Positions 52,913 through 63,434 are shown, counted from the stretch's first letter. The stretch: 64,000 nt of DNA from Pseudoalteromonas sp. 0303 (GCF_013349995.1 NZ_JABVXF010000007.1:1-64000); one strand, 5' to 3'. The notes: generated from the letters alone by a model not told the origin. Made by a program: numbers and translations.

Positions 52913-53235
52913 TCACTGTTGAAGTGGTTTTTGCCTTACCTACAACGGCAACTAGTTTGCTGGTAGAAGTGCCAGTAGGCACTACAGCTGAGCAAGCGGT
53001 GATTAAGTCAGGTATTATTGATAAGTGCCCTGAAATAGACGCAAATAACCTAACGCTTGGGATTTGGAATCGTACTTGTAAACTGCATCAAGAAGTAAAA
53101 GATGGCGATCGCATAGAAATCTATCGACCGCTTATTGCTGATCCAAAGGATGCACGCAGACGCCGGGCTGAAAAAGCCAAAGAAGAGGGCCGAGCCAACA
53201 AAGTGACGGGCGGTCGCCCTTTAAATAAAGCATAA
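52909..53235 (+). CDS. ratB: RnfH/RatB-family ubiquitin-fold protein
   Basis: A 108-aa beta-grasp protein (MITVEVVFALPTTATSLLVEVPVGTTAEQAVIKSGI, EIYRPLIADPKDARRRRAEKA). It always sits beside ratA. Biochemical role is poorly known. A hairpin follows. Confidence 0.92.
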   Translation: MITVEVVFALPTTATSLLVEVPVGTTAEQAVIKSGIIDKCPEIDANNLTLGIWNRTCKLHQEVKDGDRIEIYRPLIADPKDARRRRAEKAKEEGRANKVTGGRPLNKA

Positions 53236-53262
53236 AAAAGGGTAGCTTAGGCTACCCTTAAT
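53234..53262. terminator. Terminator between ratB and bamE
   Basis: AAGGGTAGC / GCTACCCTT with a TTAG loop lies between two convergent genes. Confidence 0.8.
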
Positions 53263-53276
53263 AATTTGCGCTGCTA

Positions 53277-53639
53277 TTACTCTTGTTCAAGCGGCGTATT
53301 AAATTCGCTAGGTTGTTCATAGTCTCCTGACAACGAAACAAGCTTATCGTTTTCAAAGTTAATAGTGAGTGACTTACGTTGCTCGTTGCTACGACCAAGG
53401 TTGAATACGTACAGGTAGTGCCAGGTATTTTTATCAAATGAGTCTTCAGCTACTGGCTTGCCTAGTACATACAGTACTTGCTCGCGAGTCATATTTACAC
53501 GAAGCTTATCTACATCTGATTGCTCTAAGAAGTTACCTTGAGGAATGTTGATTCGGTAAACCCAGCTTGAACACCCTGCTGTAGCACTTAAAGTAAGGGT
53601 AAGTACTAACCAAAAAGAAAAAGTTTTAAACGACTGCAT
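53277..53639 (-). CDS. bamE: Outer-membrane assembly lipoprotein BamE
   Basis: A 120-aa lipoprotein (signal LTLTLSATAGC) with the SmpA/OmlA domain: YRINIPQGNFLEQSDVDKLRVNMTREQVLYVLGKP and WHYLYVF. It is a component of the BAM complex that inserts outer-membrane proteins such as the two TonB receptors encoded in this window. Convergent with ratB, as in related genomes. Confidence 0.96.
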   Translation of the reverse strand: MQSFKTFSFWLVLTLTLSATAGCSSWVYRINIPQGNFLEQSDVDKLRVNMTREQVLYVLGKPVAEDSFDKNTWHYLYVFNLGRSNEQRKSLTINFENDKLVSLSGDYEQPSEFNTPLEQE

Positions 53640-53756
53640 TATTTGTTTGAATCCTTATTTTTTATACACTGCATGATACCGATTAGTCACAGAAGGTAAA
53701 ACCCTTTTCAGTAATTGTTTTTACTGAAATGCGATTAACAATCACGAGGCACAGAT

Positions 53757-54074
53757 TTGACCACAGCAAACCCAGAAAGTTTACAGCAGCCTATAAAAAA
53801 CAACGAAAATTCAGAGGCTCTGTGGCATTTGTATATAGTGCAAACACGTTTAGGTCATTGGTACACTGGGATCAGCACTAACGTTGAAAAGCGTTTTATG
53901 CAGCATCAAGCGGGAAAAGGGGCTAAAAACCTCAAAGGCAAAGGGCCTTTAACACTTATCTATCAACAGCAGGTAGGTAATCGTAGTGAAGCAACTAAAC
54001 TTGAAATAAGCGTAAAAAAGCTCAGCAAAGCACAAAAAAGACAGTTTGTTTTAACCTCTGAACTACCCAAATAG
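53757..54074 (+). CDS. GIY-YIG domain protein (YhbQ-like)
   Basis: A 105-aa single-domain GIY-YIG nuclease-fold protein. The motif appears as LYIVQTRLGHWYTGIS, followed by NVEKRFMQHQAGKGAKNLKGKGP. Start is TTG, supported by GAGG 8 nt upstream; no ATG exists in the N-terminal region. Members such as YhbQ have weak DNA nuclease activity. It ends at the stop of the convergent peptidase gene. Confidence 0.88.
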   Translation: MTTANPESLQQPIKNNENSEALWHLYIVQTRLGHWYTGISTNVEKRFMQHQAGKGAKNLKGKGPLTLIYQQQVGNRSEATKLEISVKKLSKAQKRQFVLTSELPK

Positions 54075-55007
54075 CTAACTTGGAAGCTTTTCAATAAATA
54101 GGGCTATCTTCGCCATGGCATATTCGAACAATGTAAAGTCGATGTGCGCCGCTGTGTCAGTGCTTTGATGATGATGTTTATCGTGTCCGATGCCAAAATA
54201 AATGTAAGGGATCCCGGCTTTAGCGAATGAATAATGATCACTTGCTCTGCGCCAATCAACTTTGAGATCAAATAATCGATTCAGCCTCGCTGACGAGCTA
54301 GTTGCCATAAAGGTTAGCTGCTCATCAGATAGGGTTTTAATGTCAGTTTGATATTGCGCTAGTGATTGCTTATCTAAAAACGCATAGATACGCGGTTTTC
54401 GTGGGTTTACAACGAGCATATCTAAATTAATATTAAGTTTGATTTCGTCTTTATTAAGTGTTGATACCAAGTACTCGCTACCATGTAGGCCATTTTCTTC
54501 TGCATCGGTTGCAACAAAAACTAATTGATAGGGCTGGGGGCTTTGTGCAAAGTGCTCAGCTAAATAAAGTAAAGCGGCAACGCCGCTGGCATTGTCATTA
54601 GCACCAGGATAAAGCCGACTGCCTTTTTGCCCTAGGTGATCATAGTGGGCAGTAAAAATAACTTTTTTACAGTTTTCACAGCGGCTATTTTGGGACGCAA
54701 TAATGTTCCGCCCAGTAGCCTTGCCAAAGAATCCTGATTGATAAGTAAAACTTTGCTCATCAACAGTGTAGCCAAGTGAGGTAAAGCGCTCAGAAACAAA
54801 CTCTGCGGCTAACTGAGCGCCTTGAGTCGCCGTTTTTCGCCCTGCAAATTGAGCCGATGTTAGCGTTATTATGTCTTGTTCTAAGTCTTTACTGGCAAAA
54901 GCGTGCCCAGTGCTTATCAGTACAGCACTAGCGGTAATCAATAAGCTTTGCAGTATGCGAGCGAAGCGCTTGTAATTTACTTTCGTAACGCTGTTTATCA
55001 TGATCAA
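54075..55007 (-). CDS. Secreted M28-family zinc aminopeptidase
   Basis: A 310-aa peptidase with an N-terminal signal (LLITASAVLISTGHAFA). M28 metal ligands are visible: TAHYDHLG near residue 121, GANDNASG near 136, and DAEENGLHGS near 168. Its first 80 bases (signal peptide) overlap the 3' end of the upstream TPR gene in another frame, so both frames are constrained. ATG at 55001 is an alternative start. It probably trims peptides in the periplasm. Confidence 0.9.
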   Translation of the reverse strand: MIMINSVTKVNYKRFARILQSLLITASAVLISTGHAFASKDLEQDIITLTSAQFAGRKTATQGAQLAAEFVSERFTSLGYTVDEQSFTYQSGFFGKATGRNIIASQNSRCENCKKVIFTAHYDHLGQKGSRLYPGANDNASGVAALLYLAEHFAQSPQPYQLVFVATDAEENGLHGSEYLVSTLNKDEIKLNINLDMLVVNPRKPRIYAFLDKQSLAQYQTDIKTLSDEQLTFMATSSSARLNRLFDLKVDWRRASDHYSFAKAGIPYIYFGIGHDKHHHQSTDTAAHIDFTLFEYAMAKIALFIEKLPS

Positions 55008-56112
55008 AGTCTGCTTTATTGTTTGCCATAGTTAAATATTTTTTAGCCAGCTTTAAGTCACCCAATTGATAGTAGGTTCTCGCTAAACCAAAATCAGTAT
55101 CATGCAGGGTTGGATTTAAGTCACGGGCTTTTTTGTAGTGCTTTAAGGCATCTTGATAACGGGCGGTTGTATAGGCGTCATTTCCTAAAGAAATATGATA
55201 ATACGGGTTTGCTTGGCGCTTTTTATCAAGCTTGGCTAATATAGCTTGACCTTGCTCTTTACGATCGGTCAGGTTATAGAGTCTTGCTAAATTGCCTAAT
55301 GCGGTGTTGTTGTCTGGATCTAAACTAATCGCGTATTGGTAGGCTGTTTCTGCATTTTGATAGTCACTCGTTAATCTGAATAATACCCCAAGGTTGCCCC
55401 ATGCACCTGAGTAGTTGCTATCAATATCAACTGCCGCCTTGTAATAGCTAAAAGCAGTATCATAATCATGTTTTAGCATCGCAGCTGCACCTTTATTGTT
55501 ATAAAACATTGCTGTGATGCGGGCTTTATTGATGTTGCTAGTTTTAAACGCTTCTTGGCGGCTGTTAGGGTCAAAGTCTATTACTAAAGAGCGCTCTTCT
55601 GGGTAAATGACTTTTCTATTTACCACCAGTTTTTGAGCTTCACTTACTTTTAAGTTGATATGGCCTGTGAGTAAATTAAAGCCATTATCAAGTGCCCAAT
55701 ATTCTGGGATATGCACTTTTTGAAATTGTCCTGCAAGGCCAAGGTAGTCAGCAAGACTATAGGCTAAAATCGATAACGATAAACAGTTGGCGTTTAAATT
55801 TGAGTAGGCTTGATTAGCGGTTAAGGTCGCACCAGATTGATAAGATAAAGACGCATCGCCATTTTGCAACAGGAACTTCAGCAAACGTTTAGTGCTTTGC
55901 AATGAACGGCTGTCTTTTGGAAAAGCACTATCAAGTTGCTCTTTTACATGTTTGCTTAATGCAAAAATCTCTTGTTGAGTTTCAACTGGGATTTGAGTAA
56001 ACGTATTACTTTGCGTCAAAGCAAATGGTGGGGGAGCGGTGTTATTTTCTGTACTACTACACGCTGTTAATAAGCAAAAGCTTGAGGCTAAAACAATGCT
56101 AGATAATTTCAT
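54928..56112 (-). CDS. TPR lipoprotein with transglutaminase-like region
   Basis: A 394-aa lipoprotein (signal to LLTAC near residue 18). Residues about 90-190 resemble a transglutaminase-like fold (NANCLSLSILAYSLADYLG, TGHINLKV, SLVIDFDP), with Cys, His and Asp in the expected order. Five or so TPR units follow (AAAMLKHDYDTAFSYYKAAVDID, GNLGVLFRLTSDYQNAETAYQYA, and similar). It is upstream of and overlapping the M28 peptidase by 80 bp, implying a shared transcript. Function unknown. Confidence 0.85.
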   Translation of the reverse strand: MKLSSIVLASSFCLLTACSSTENNTAPPPFALTQSNTFTQIPVETQQEIFALSKHVKEQLDSAFPKDSRSLQSTKRLLKFLLQNGDASLSYQSGATLTANQAYSNLNANCLSLSILAYSLADYLGLAGQFQKVHIPEYWALDNGFNLLTGHINLKVSEAQKLVVNRKVIYPEERSLVIDFDPNSRQEAFKTSNINKARITAMFYNNKGAAAMLKHDYDTAFSYYKAAVDIDSNYSGAWGNLGVLFRLTSDYQNAETAYQYAISLDPDNNTALGNLARLYNLTDRKEQGQAILAKLDKKRQANPYYHISLGNDAYTTARYQDALKHYKKARDLNPTLHDTDFGLARTYYQLGDLKLAKKYLTMANNKADFDHDKQRYESKLQALRSHTAKLIDYR

Positions 56113-56196
56113 CTGACCCTCTTAAATCATGGCCTAATACCATTTAAGTATAGGCCGTGAATGAAAAAGGGGCAGGGTTAACTGTTACAAAACGTG

Positions 56197-58110
56197 TCAG
56201 CGTTTATCAAATGTCGCAACAAGGTCATCAAGGGTTTGCGCACTGTTCGCTAAGTCTTTGATTGCTTGTTCACTGTCAATTTGTTCACGCATGACGTTGT
56301 CACTAATGTCACTTATTTGTTCAATATTGCGACCGACATCTGCCACAACATTACTTTGCTCTTCGGTCGCAGTTGCTATTAAGGTTGCCATATCGTTTAT
56401 TTCATTGGCAGCATCGTTAATGGCATTAAGTAATTCAACAGAGTTCTGCATTGCATCAACGCTTAATTGAGCTTGTGATTTTGAGTGATTAATATGATTA
56501 ACCACTAAATCAGAGGTACTGGTAAGTTCACTGATCATAGTTTGAATTTCAGTTGTTGATTGTGAAGTGCGATTTGCAAGCGCTCTTACTTCATCTGCTA
56601 CAACAGCAAAGCCTCGGCCGTGCTCACCCGCACGAGCAGACTCAATCGCCGCATTAAGTGCTAACAAGTTGGTTTGCTCAGAAATACCCCTGATAGAGTC
56701 AACAATACTGGCGATAGCTTGCGTTTTATTTGCCAACTCGTTTACTTGCTCGGTGATATTATCGATATCACATGCCAGCTCTATTATCGCTTCTTTACTT
56801 TGCGTTACCTGAGTATGGCTTTGTTCAGTGTTCTGCTTACTATTCTCAGTGAGCTTAGCCGTGTTCGATGCGCTTGAGGCAATTTCTTGCACTGTCGCAC
56901 CCATTTCATTAATTGCCGCAGCAACCGAGATAGTTTGCTCTTTTTGATTATCAAGCGCTTCTGAGTTCTTTTGTGCTTGCTGAAATACATGATCAGCGCT
57001 TTGTCTGATTTCACTACTCTCTTGAGCTACTTGACTAATTGCAGTTTCAATCTTAGAGATAAATTGGTTAAAGCCTGCAGATAAGTTAGCAAGTTCTGGC
57101 TGCTCAGAGTCAGGAAGTCTATATGCTAAGTTAGCATCACCAGAGCCTAAACGGGTGAATAACTCAGCCATTTTCGACAGCGGCGATGAAAGCGTGCGTG
57201 CAAGCACTAAACCAGCAAAACTTGCGATCAGCGCAATCACTATTGCAAAGCTGATGATTTGCCATTGTAAAACCTGAATACTCGAAAACACTTCGTGCTT
57301 AGGTACTTGGGCAATAACAAATAAATCGGTGTTTTTAATTGGACTTGCAGCCACTAAGGTTGCTTCTCCGTTGAGAACAATCTCTTGTAAATTGAAGTCG
57401 CTTTGCGTTAGCAGAGTACGCGTGATACCCGTTTTATAAACGTCATCCAACTTAGCTTTAGCGACTTTGTTTTCGTCTTTATGTAGCTGAATGAGGCCGT
57501 TTTTATCGGCAACAAATACAAAACCTGTTTCTTCGATTTGGAAGCGCTGCAGCATAGCCTGCATATCGTCAATGCTTTTAGCAAGGCCTGCTAAACCAAT
57601 GCCGTTGGTTTGCTGGTGGTTTACAAACATTTTCACATCAGTCGGTGATTCTTGATAGATACTGATAGAAAAAGGTTGTGCGGTGTTTGTAAACGCAAAA
57701 AACCAACCATCTTGTTCTTTAGTTAAAACGCGCAAGAAGCCGTCTTGGTTCCAATATTGTGCGGTCTCACGATTAGCCCACGAAGCTGTTGCTAAATCGT
57801 ATTGCTTAACAAGGCGGTTAAGTTCTTTTAGTAGTGTTTTATCATCAGTATTGCCTGAACGCGCCCACTCTAATACAAATTCGTTACTAGAGAGTTGCTC
57901 AGCTGCACTGATCATTTGATTTATATCGTGAGTAATATAGTTATCAATAGCTTGAAGTTTGCTAGGTAGCTCAGATTCAATCATTCGTTGTTCGATGATT
58001 TGTTTTGCACTGTATATCGCTGTTGCGCCGATTAACGCAGCAACAATGAGGGCAATTGAACTGCCAAGCAGTGTAATTTTTTTAGTAATGGTGAGTTGAT
58101 TTAACGCCAT
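56197..58110 (-). CDS. Methyl-accepting chemotaxis protein
   Basis: A 637-aa chemoreceptor with TM1 at about residues 12-32, a Cache-type periplasmic sensor ([18 protein letters not shown], a PAS/Cache segment), TM2 at about 280-300 and a HAMP domain ([18 protein letters not shown]). The signalling hairpin tip is near [19 protein letters not shown] and [15 protein letters not shown]. There is no NWETF-type CheR-binding tail. The ligand is unknown. Monocistronic. Confidence 0.95.
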   Translation of the reverse strand: MALNQLTITKKITLLGSSIALIVAALIGATAIYSAKQIIEQRMIESELPSKLQAIDNYITHDINQMISAAEQLSSNEFVLEWARSGNTDDKTLLKELNRLVKQYDLATASWANRETAQYWNQDGFLRVLTKEQDGWFFAFTNTAQPFSISIYQESPTDVKMFVNHQQTNGIGLAGLAKSIDDMQAMLQRFQIEETGFVFVADKNGLIQLHKDENKVAKAKLDDVYKTGITRTLLTQSDFNLQEIVLNGEATLVAASPIKNTDLFVIAQVPKHEVFSSIQVLQWQIISFAIVIALIASFAGLVLARTLSSPLSKMAELFTRLGSGDANLAYRLPDSEQPELANLSAGFNQFISKIETAISQVAQESSEIRQSADHVFQQAQKNSEALDNQKEQTISVAAAINEMGATVQEIASSASNTAKLTENSKQNTEQSHTQVTQSKEAIIELACDIDNITEQVNELANKTQAIASIVDSIRGISEQTNLLALNAAIESARAGEHGRGFAVVADEVRALANRTSQSTTEIQTMISELTSTSDLVVNHINHSKSQAQLSVDAMQNSVELLNAINDAANEINDMATLIATATEEQSNVVADVGRNIEQISDISDNVMREQIDSEQAIKDLANSAQTLDDLVATFDKR

Positions 58111-58185
58111 GAAAGTGTCTTAGTTTACAACATTTAAGTCAGTAAATTTAGCATACACATTACAGATGACGAATCAATGTAGGGA

Positions 58186-58221
58186 CAAAAAAAAGCCCAA
58201 AGCATATAAGCAATTGGGCTT
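58186..58221 (-). terminator. Terminator after ilvC
   Basis: On the minus strand AAGCCCAA / TTGGGCTT closes a 13-nt loop and is followed by eight T. Confidence 0.8.
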
Positions 58222-58253
58222 GGTTTCTAACAAGCGAAACTTACTTTCCAGGG

Positions 58254-59726
58254 TTAAACAATTTTCTTCATTGCTGACATGTAACCACGTAGCTTGCTAC
58301 CAATGATTTCAACCGGGTGCTCGCGTAGTGCTTTATTCACGGCAATCAAGGTTTGGTTATCAACTTGGTTGCTAGCACTATCAAGTCCTTTACCAATCAC
58401 ATCAGTGTCGATGTCTTTCATAAAGTCTTGTAGAAGCGGTAAACACGCGTGGTTGTATAAGTAACAGCCATACTCTGCAGTATCTGAAATAGTTCGGTTC
58501 ATTTCGAAAAGCTTCTTACGAGCAATGGTGTTTGCGATAAGCGGCGTTTCGTGTAGTGATTCATAGTAAGCAGATTCAGCGATGATACCTGCGGCAGTCA
58601 TGGTTTCGAAAGCAAGCTCAACACCTGCTTTAACCATTGCAACCATTAAAATACCTTGGTCGAAGAATGCTTGCTCGCTGATCTCTTGGTCGGTATTTTG
58701 TTGCTTTTCGAATGCAGTTTCGGCAGTTTCTGCGCGCCATGCTAGTAATTTTGCGTCATCTTCAGCCCAGTCAGCCATCATACCACGAGAGAATTCGCCG
58801 CTGATGATATCGTCCATATGCTTGTTATAAAGCGGGCGCATAATTGTTTTAAGTTCTTCACTTAATTCAAATGCTTTCACTTTTGCTGGGTTTGATAAGC
58901 GGTCAAGCATGTTAGTCACACCACCATACTTAAGTGCTTCAGTGATCACTTCCCAACCGTATTGGATTAGCTTTGACGCGTAGCTTGCATCAATGCCTTT
59001 TTCCACCATTTTATCGAAGCAAAGTAGTGAACCTGTTTGCAACATGCCACATAGTATCGTTTGCTCACCCATTAAGTCTGATTTAACTTCTGCAATGAAT
59101 GATGATTTTAGTACACCCGCACGATGACCACCGGTACCTGCTGCATATGCTTTAGCTTGCGCTAAACCATGGCCTTGAGGGTCGTTTTCTGGGTGAACCG
59201 CAATTAATGTTGGTACACCAAAGCCACGTTTGTACTCTTCACGTACTTCTGAACCAGGGCACTTAGGTGCAACCATGATTACTGTTAAGTCTTCACGGAT
59301 TTGCATGCCTTCTTCAACAATGTTGAAGCCGTGTGAATAAGCAAGTGTTGCACCTTGTTTCATTAGCGGCATGATGGCAGTTACAACAGCCGTATGTTGT
59401 TTATCAGGCGTTAGGTTTAATACAACATCTGCTGTTGGAATAAGTTCTTCATAAGTACCTACAGTAAAACCATTTTCAGATGCGTTTAAGAAAGATTGAC
59501 GACGCTCAGCAATCGCTGATTCACGAAGTGTATAAGAAACATCTAAACCTGAATCACGTAAATTTAAACCTTGGTTAAGGCCTTGTGCGCCACAACCGAC
59601 AATAACGAGTTTTTTCCCTTTTAAAGCGTCTACACCATCAGCAAACTCTGCTGGGTCCATAAATTCACACTGCGCTAATTGCGCTAACTGCTCTCTTAAA
59701 GGAAGAGTATTAAAATAATTCGCCAT
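58254..59726 (-). CDS. ilvC: Ketol-acid reductoisomerase, long (class II) form
   Basis: A 490-aa enzyme of valine/isoleucine synthesis, about the length of E. coli IlvC and with the duplicated C-terminal knotted domain of class II. NADPH-binding [21 protein letters not shown] is near residue 37, and [15 protein letters not shown] near 155. It is divergent from its activator gene ilvY, the usual enterobacterial layout. An unremarkable, intact gene. Confidence 0.97.
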   Translation of the reverse strand: MANYFNTLPLREQLAQLAQCEFMDPAEFADGVDALKGKKLVIVGCGAQGLNQGLNLRDSGLDVSYTLRESAIAERRQSFLNASENGFTVGTYEELIPTADVVLNLTPDKQHTAVVTAIMPLMKQGATLAYSHGFNIVEEGMQIREDLTVIMVAPKCPGSEVREEYKRGFGVPTLIAVHPENDPQGHGLAQAKAYAAGTGGHRAGVLKSSFIAEVKSDLMGEQTILCGMLQTGSLLCFDKMVEKGIDASYASKLIQYGWEVITEALKYGGVTNMLDRLSNPAKVKAFELSEELKTIMRPLYNKHMDDIISGEFSRGMMADWAEDDAKLLAWRAETAETAFEKQQNTDQEISEQAFFDQGILMVAMVKAGVELAFETMTAAGIIAESAYYESLHETPLIANTIARKKLFEMNRTISDTAEYGCYLYNHACLPLLQDFMKDIDTDVIGKGLDSASNQVDNQTLIAVNKALREHPVEIIGSKLRGYMSAMKKIV

Positions 59727-59846
59727 TGTTAGTGTCCTATAAATACAATTTTGTTAGAAAATCAAAGAACCGACGTGGTGTTCTTTGTATGTATTAACAC
59801 TATGCAATTTTTCACCTTGCGTAAAATGATATATTTGAATTAAAGT

Positions 59847-59863
59847 ATTTCATAAAATGAAAT
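59847..59863. promoter_or_regulatory. Palindrome in the ilvC-ilvY divergent promoter
   Basis: ATTTCAT-AAA-ATGAAAT is a perfect inverted repeat ending 9 bp before ilvY. It is a candidate IlvY operator that could couple autorepression to ilvC activation. LysR-type sites normally have T-N11-A; this motif is only suggestive. Confidence 0.4.
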
Positions 59864-59872
59864 GGTGGCGAT

Positions 59873-60775
59873 ATGGATCACAAACATCTTAATTACTTTT
59901 TGGCGTTAGCTAAGACGCTGCACTTTGCCAGAGCCAGTGAGCTTTGCCATATCAGTGCGCCAACTTTGAGCCGCAACATCAAGCAACTTGAAGAAGAAGT
60001 TGGGGTAGTGCTGTTTAATCGGGATAATCGCACTGTCAAATTAACCCGCGAAGGTGAGTCATTTATTGAGTACGCTAATGCAACGCTTGCTAACTGGCAC
60101 CGTTTTAAGGCTAACGTACAAGAGCCGCAACAGCATGTTTATGGCAATGTCAGTATTTATTGCTCAGTAACCGCCTCTTATAGCTTTTTACACCAAATAC
60201 TTGAGCAACTGCGAATGCAACATCCATATATTGAAATTACCCTCAATACAGGTGATCCCGCTCTTGCAATTAATCGTGTTTTAGACGGCCATGAAGATAT
60301 GGCAATTGCTGCAAAACCTATGAAGTTACCGGGGCAAATAGCCTTTACCAGCGTTGGTTACTCACCATTAGTATTGATAGCACCAAAAATAGCATGCCCG
60401 ATCAGCGAAAAGCTATCTGCTAATGAACAAATTGATTGGTCAGATTTAGAATTTATTGTTGCTGAGCAGGGTTTATCTAGGCAGCGACTTGAGCAGTGGT
60501 GGCGTAAAAAAAATATCCATGGCCGAATTTATGCGCAGGTTGCTGGCCACGAAGCCATGGTTTCTATGGTGAGCTTAGGTTTAGGCATTGCCATGGTGCC
60601 CAAAATTGTACTGGATAACAGCCCACTTAAAGATAAAGTACAAATAGTGAGTGATGCGGAGCAGACTATTGCAGGATTTGAAATTGGTCTAGCTGTTTTA
60701 AATAAAGAGCGACATGATCCGGCACTTAACGCAATTTGGAGTATTGCTCAATCACTTACTCAGCAAGCAATCTAG
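59873..60775 (+). CDS. ilvY: LysR-family activator IlvY
   Basis: A 300-aa LysR regulator. The HTH is in residues 1-60 (HLNYFLALAKTLHFARASELCHISAPTLSRNIKQLEEEVG) and a periplasmic-binding-fold effector domain fills the rest. In enterics IlvY activates ilvC when bound to acetolactate or acetohydroxybutyrate. Divergent placement with a 146-bp gap supports the assignment. Confidence 0.95.
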   Translation: MDHKHLNYFLALAKTLHFARASELCHISAPTLSRNIKQLEEEVGVVLFNRDNRTVKLTREGESFIEYANATLANWHRFKANVQEPQQHVYGNVSIYCSVTASYSFLHQILEQLRMQHPYIEITLNTGDPALAINRVLDGHEDMAIAAKPMKLPGQIAFTSVGYSPLVLIAPKIACPISEKLSANEQIDWSDLEFIVAEQGLSRQRLEQWWRKKNIHGRIYAQVAGHEAMVSMVSLGLGIAMVPKIVLDNSPLKDKVQIVSDAEQTIAGFEIGLAVLNKERHDPALNAIWSIAQSLTQQAI

Positions 60776-60981
60776 CTTAAGAGCTAATCACTAACACTTT
60801 ATTGCTAACTATATTATGTTGATACAAATGGCTTAATTTAAATTAATTATTTAGTATTGGTTTTTGTAAAAAATATTCGTGGTTTTTGCTGGTTTTACGT
60901 TTGTAAAATCCTTTTTCATTGATTTTTTTAATGGGGTTGATACCGTATTTTAAAATAATAAAACTTTCATGGCCTAGCCTC

Positions 60982-62031
60982 ATGATACTTTCAGCGCAAG
61001 CCGAACACTCTTTAAGCTACTCGAGCCATTGTTTGAAGCTCGCAATTCCTTTAATGGTAAAATACAAAATGCCAATTACACCGCTTAATTATGCGCTTTG
61101 GTATTGCTATGTTAGCGAAAAGAATCAAGACTTAAACAAAGAGCTTGATAGTATTATTAAAAAATACAATACCTGCAGTCATGAGCAGGCAAAGCACCTT
61201 TTCAACAAGTACTTATCTCGGGACGACTTGGCACTATTTTATCAGCTATCTGGCGGCTTTAATGATGTTGTTGGTAAAGTGCATCAAGATATCAATGAAG
61301 CACTTAGTTACTCAGCTGAATTCAACCAAGCTTTGCAAGAATGCCGTGACACACTAACTAGTGCAGATATAAGTCAGGAAAGGGGCTTTGATGATGTACT
61401 TGATTGTGTCGAGCGCTTAAGTGATGAGTCGGCAGCTTTGCAAAGTCGTGCACAAGATTTTCAAAATCAGCTTGCGCTGGCTTACTCAGAAATTACAGAA
61501 TTAAAACAAGAGCTTGTCAGGTCTAGAAGTAAAGCCGAAAAAGACCCGCTTACAGGGCTTTATAACCGCGGTAAGTTTGATGAAGATATCACGCGGTTTT
61601 GTCAAACCAATGACTTAGCTGAAGTAACTGTTCTTACTATGGTTGATATCGATCACTTTAAACAATTTAACGACACTTTTGGTCATCAAAAAGGAGACCA
61701 AGTTTTGCGTGCAGTTTCAGCAAAACTACTTAAACATGTATCTAGTGTTGGTCAGGCCTATCGTTATGGTGGTGAAGAGTTTTGTTTCACCGCACAGTTT
61801 GCAAGTATAAGTGACATGACTAATTTTACTCAGCAGCTGCGTCATGCTGTCGCTAAATTACAGATTAAAGAGCCTAAATCTAATAAGGTGTTAAGCCAAG
61901 TCACTGCTAGCTTTGGTATTGCTATAAAAGCTAAAAATAGTAATCCAGAACAACTCATAGCAAAAGCCGATAAAGCACTCTATTTAGCCAAAGAGCATGG
62001 CCGAAATCGTATCGAAATCGTCGAAGAGTAA
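60982..62031 (+). CDS. GGDEF diguanylate cyclase
   Basis: A c-di-GMP synthase of about 349 aa. The N-terminal 170 residues are helical and cytoplasmic, with a coiled coil before the catalytic domain. The GGDEF domain starts DPLTGLYNRGKFDED near residue 190 and the active site is YRYGGEEFCF (GGEEF, functional). No RxxD inhibitory site is obvious. The frame opens at 60919; ATG 60931 is possible, but the conserved region begins near AEHSLSYSSHCLKLA, so I use 60982 despite a weak ribosome binding site. Confidence 0.85.
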   Translation: MILSAQAEHSLSYSSHCLKLAIPLMVKYKMPITPLNYALWYCYVSEKNQDLNKELDSIIKKYNTCSHEQAKHLFNKYLSRDDLALFYQLSGGFNDVVGKVHQDINEALSYSAEFNQALQECRDTLTSADISQERGFDDVLDCVERLSDESAALQSRAQDFQNQLALAYSEITELKQELVRSRSKAEKDPLTGLYNRGKFDEDITRFCQTNDLAEVTVLTMVDIDHFKQFNDTFGHQKGDQVLRAVSAKLLKHVSSVGQAYRYGGEEFCFTAQFASISDMTNFTQQLRHAVAKLQIKEPKSNKVLSQVTASFGIAIKAKNSNPEQLIAKADKALYLAKEHGRNRIEIVEE

Positions 62032-62147
62032 CAAACTTAACCGATATATGTATCAAATTTGTGAATAGTTGTAACCTTGCAACGACAGTTTGTTCACATC
62101 TTGATATTATGCTCTTATTGCAAAACCCCTTTGGTCGTAAAATAACA

Positions 62148-63032
62148 ATGAAATCTCAAACGATCAGGATGTGCGCAGCGGTTTATGTCTTGATAGGCAT
62201 GCTAGTAAGTCAAGCAAGCGCCGATGACTCAACGCGCACTGAACGTGAAAGCCGTGTGGCAAATCAACAGATCGATACCCAGCAGTGGCACCTAAGTATT
62301 AATACGGGAGCTGGGGTGATCACGAACCCACTTCATGGTGGTAATAACTTACCATTAATTGTGCTGCCTGAAATCGCTTTTTATGGTGAAAAATGGTTCT
62401 TTGATAATGGCCGTTTAGGTTATTCATTCCAAGAAAGCGATACTCATGTTGTTAATTTCGTAACCGAGTTCAACCCTGAGACTCGTTTCTTTATAGATTT
62501 TCACCCTAGCAATGTTTTCGCACTGCAAACATCGAATAGCTTTATTGTTGAATCGACCACCAGTAATGAACTGGCAGAAAAGTCAGTATCTACGAACGAT
62601 ATTAAAAAAAGACGATGGGCATTAGATGCTGGCTTAAGCTATCACTATATTCATAATAATCATGTTATTTCTTTACAGGCACTAGCCGATGTTTCGGGCG
62701 TTTATAAAGGCCTTCGTAGTGCTTTACAATGGCAATCACATCACCGAATAGGAAACCTATCTGTCGCACCTAGCCTTGGGGTTTGGTACAAATCAGCCAG
62801 ACTAAATGATTATTTTTATGGTTTATCGGCTAAAGAGTCCTCATATGGGGAAATAGATGTTGGCAGTAGTTGGCAACCTTATGCTAAAATCGACGCCCGT
62901 TGGCCCCTGAGTGAGGCTAACTCTCTTCGTTTTCATTTAGCATATTATGACTACTCAGCCGTGGATGACAGTCCGCTTTTTGAACACACGTACTCGATGA
63001 CTGCATTTATAGGATTCAATCATATTTTTTAA
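62148..63032 (+). CDS. MipA/OmpV-family outer-membrane protein
   Basis: A 294-aa protein with a signal peptide (MCAAVYVLIGMLVSQASA) and the MipA/OmpV barrel pattern (HLSINTGAGVITNPLHGGNN, LPEIAFYGEKWFFDNGRLGY, ending MTAFIGFNHIF with terminal Phe). In E. coli MipA scaffolds murein enzymes and affects antibiotic uptake. ATG 62148 is chosen over a 29-codon extension. It leads a tight cluster with a DUF3019 gene (1-nt gap) and a response regulator gene. Confidence 0.88.
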   Translation: MKSQTIRMCAAVYVLIGMLVSQASADDSTRTERESRVANQQIDTQQWHLSINTGAGVITNPLHGGNNLPLIVLPEIAFYGEKWFFDNGRLGYSFQESDTHVVNFVTEFNPETRFFIDFHPSNVFALQTSNSFIVESTTSNELAEKSVSTNDIKKRRWALDAGLSYHYIHNNHVISLQALADVSGVYKGLRSALQWQSHHRIGNLSVAPSLGVWYKSARLNDYFYGLSAKESSYGEIDVGSSWQPYAKIDARWPLSEANSLRFHLAYYDYSAVDDSPLFEHTYSMTAFIGFNHIF

Positions 63033-63033
63033 T

Positions 63034-63420
63034 ATGAAGTATTTTGTTTTTAGTCTGTGTGTGTTTGTTGCTGTTATTTGGGTTACCCCAAGCCATGCGC
63101 AAGCGACTCAGTTTGATATCACGCCAAAAGTGTGTGTTGTATTACAACAGCACGAATTTTGTGATCTTGAGTTAAAAATCAGCTGGCAAACACAGCTGCC
63201 TCAAGATCTGTGTTTGTTTCAAAATAACCAACAAATTCAATGCTGGAACGACAGCAAAAAAGGGCTTTACAGCCATAAAGCGCGGGTTCAGGTTGAAACA
63301 ATATACTCCTTAGTCAATCCGCACACGGGGAGCAAAATTGCGACCGCAAAAGTCGAAGTGCAAAGCACCGAAGCAAAAACAACGAGGCGTAGATTACGCT
63401 CACCGTGGAGCTTTTTTTAA
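63034..63420 (+). CDS. DUF3019-family periplasmic protein
   Basis: A 128-aa secreted protein (signal VFSLCVFVAVIWVTPSHAQA). It has two cysteine pairs likely to form disulfides (KVCVVLQQHEFCDLELKISW and LCLFQ...IQCW), an Ig-like beta pattern, and a basic tail RRRLRSPWSFF. DUF3019 genes recur between mipA and an RstA-like regulator in Alteromonadales. Function unknown; a link to the adjacent two-component system is inferred. Confidence 0.8.
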   Translation: MKYFVFSLCVFVAVIWVTPSHAQATQFDITPKVCVVLQQHEFCDLELKISWQTQLPQDLCLFQNNQQIQCWNDSKKGLYSHKARVQVETIYSLVNPHTGSKIATAKVEVQSTEAKTTRRRLRSPWSFF

Positions 63421-63434
63421 TTCAGGAGCAACCA

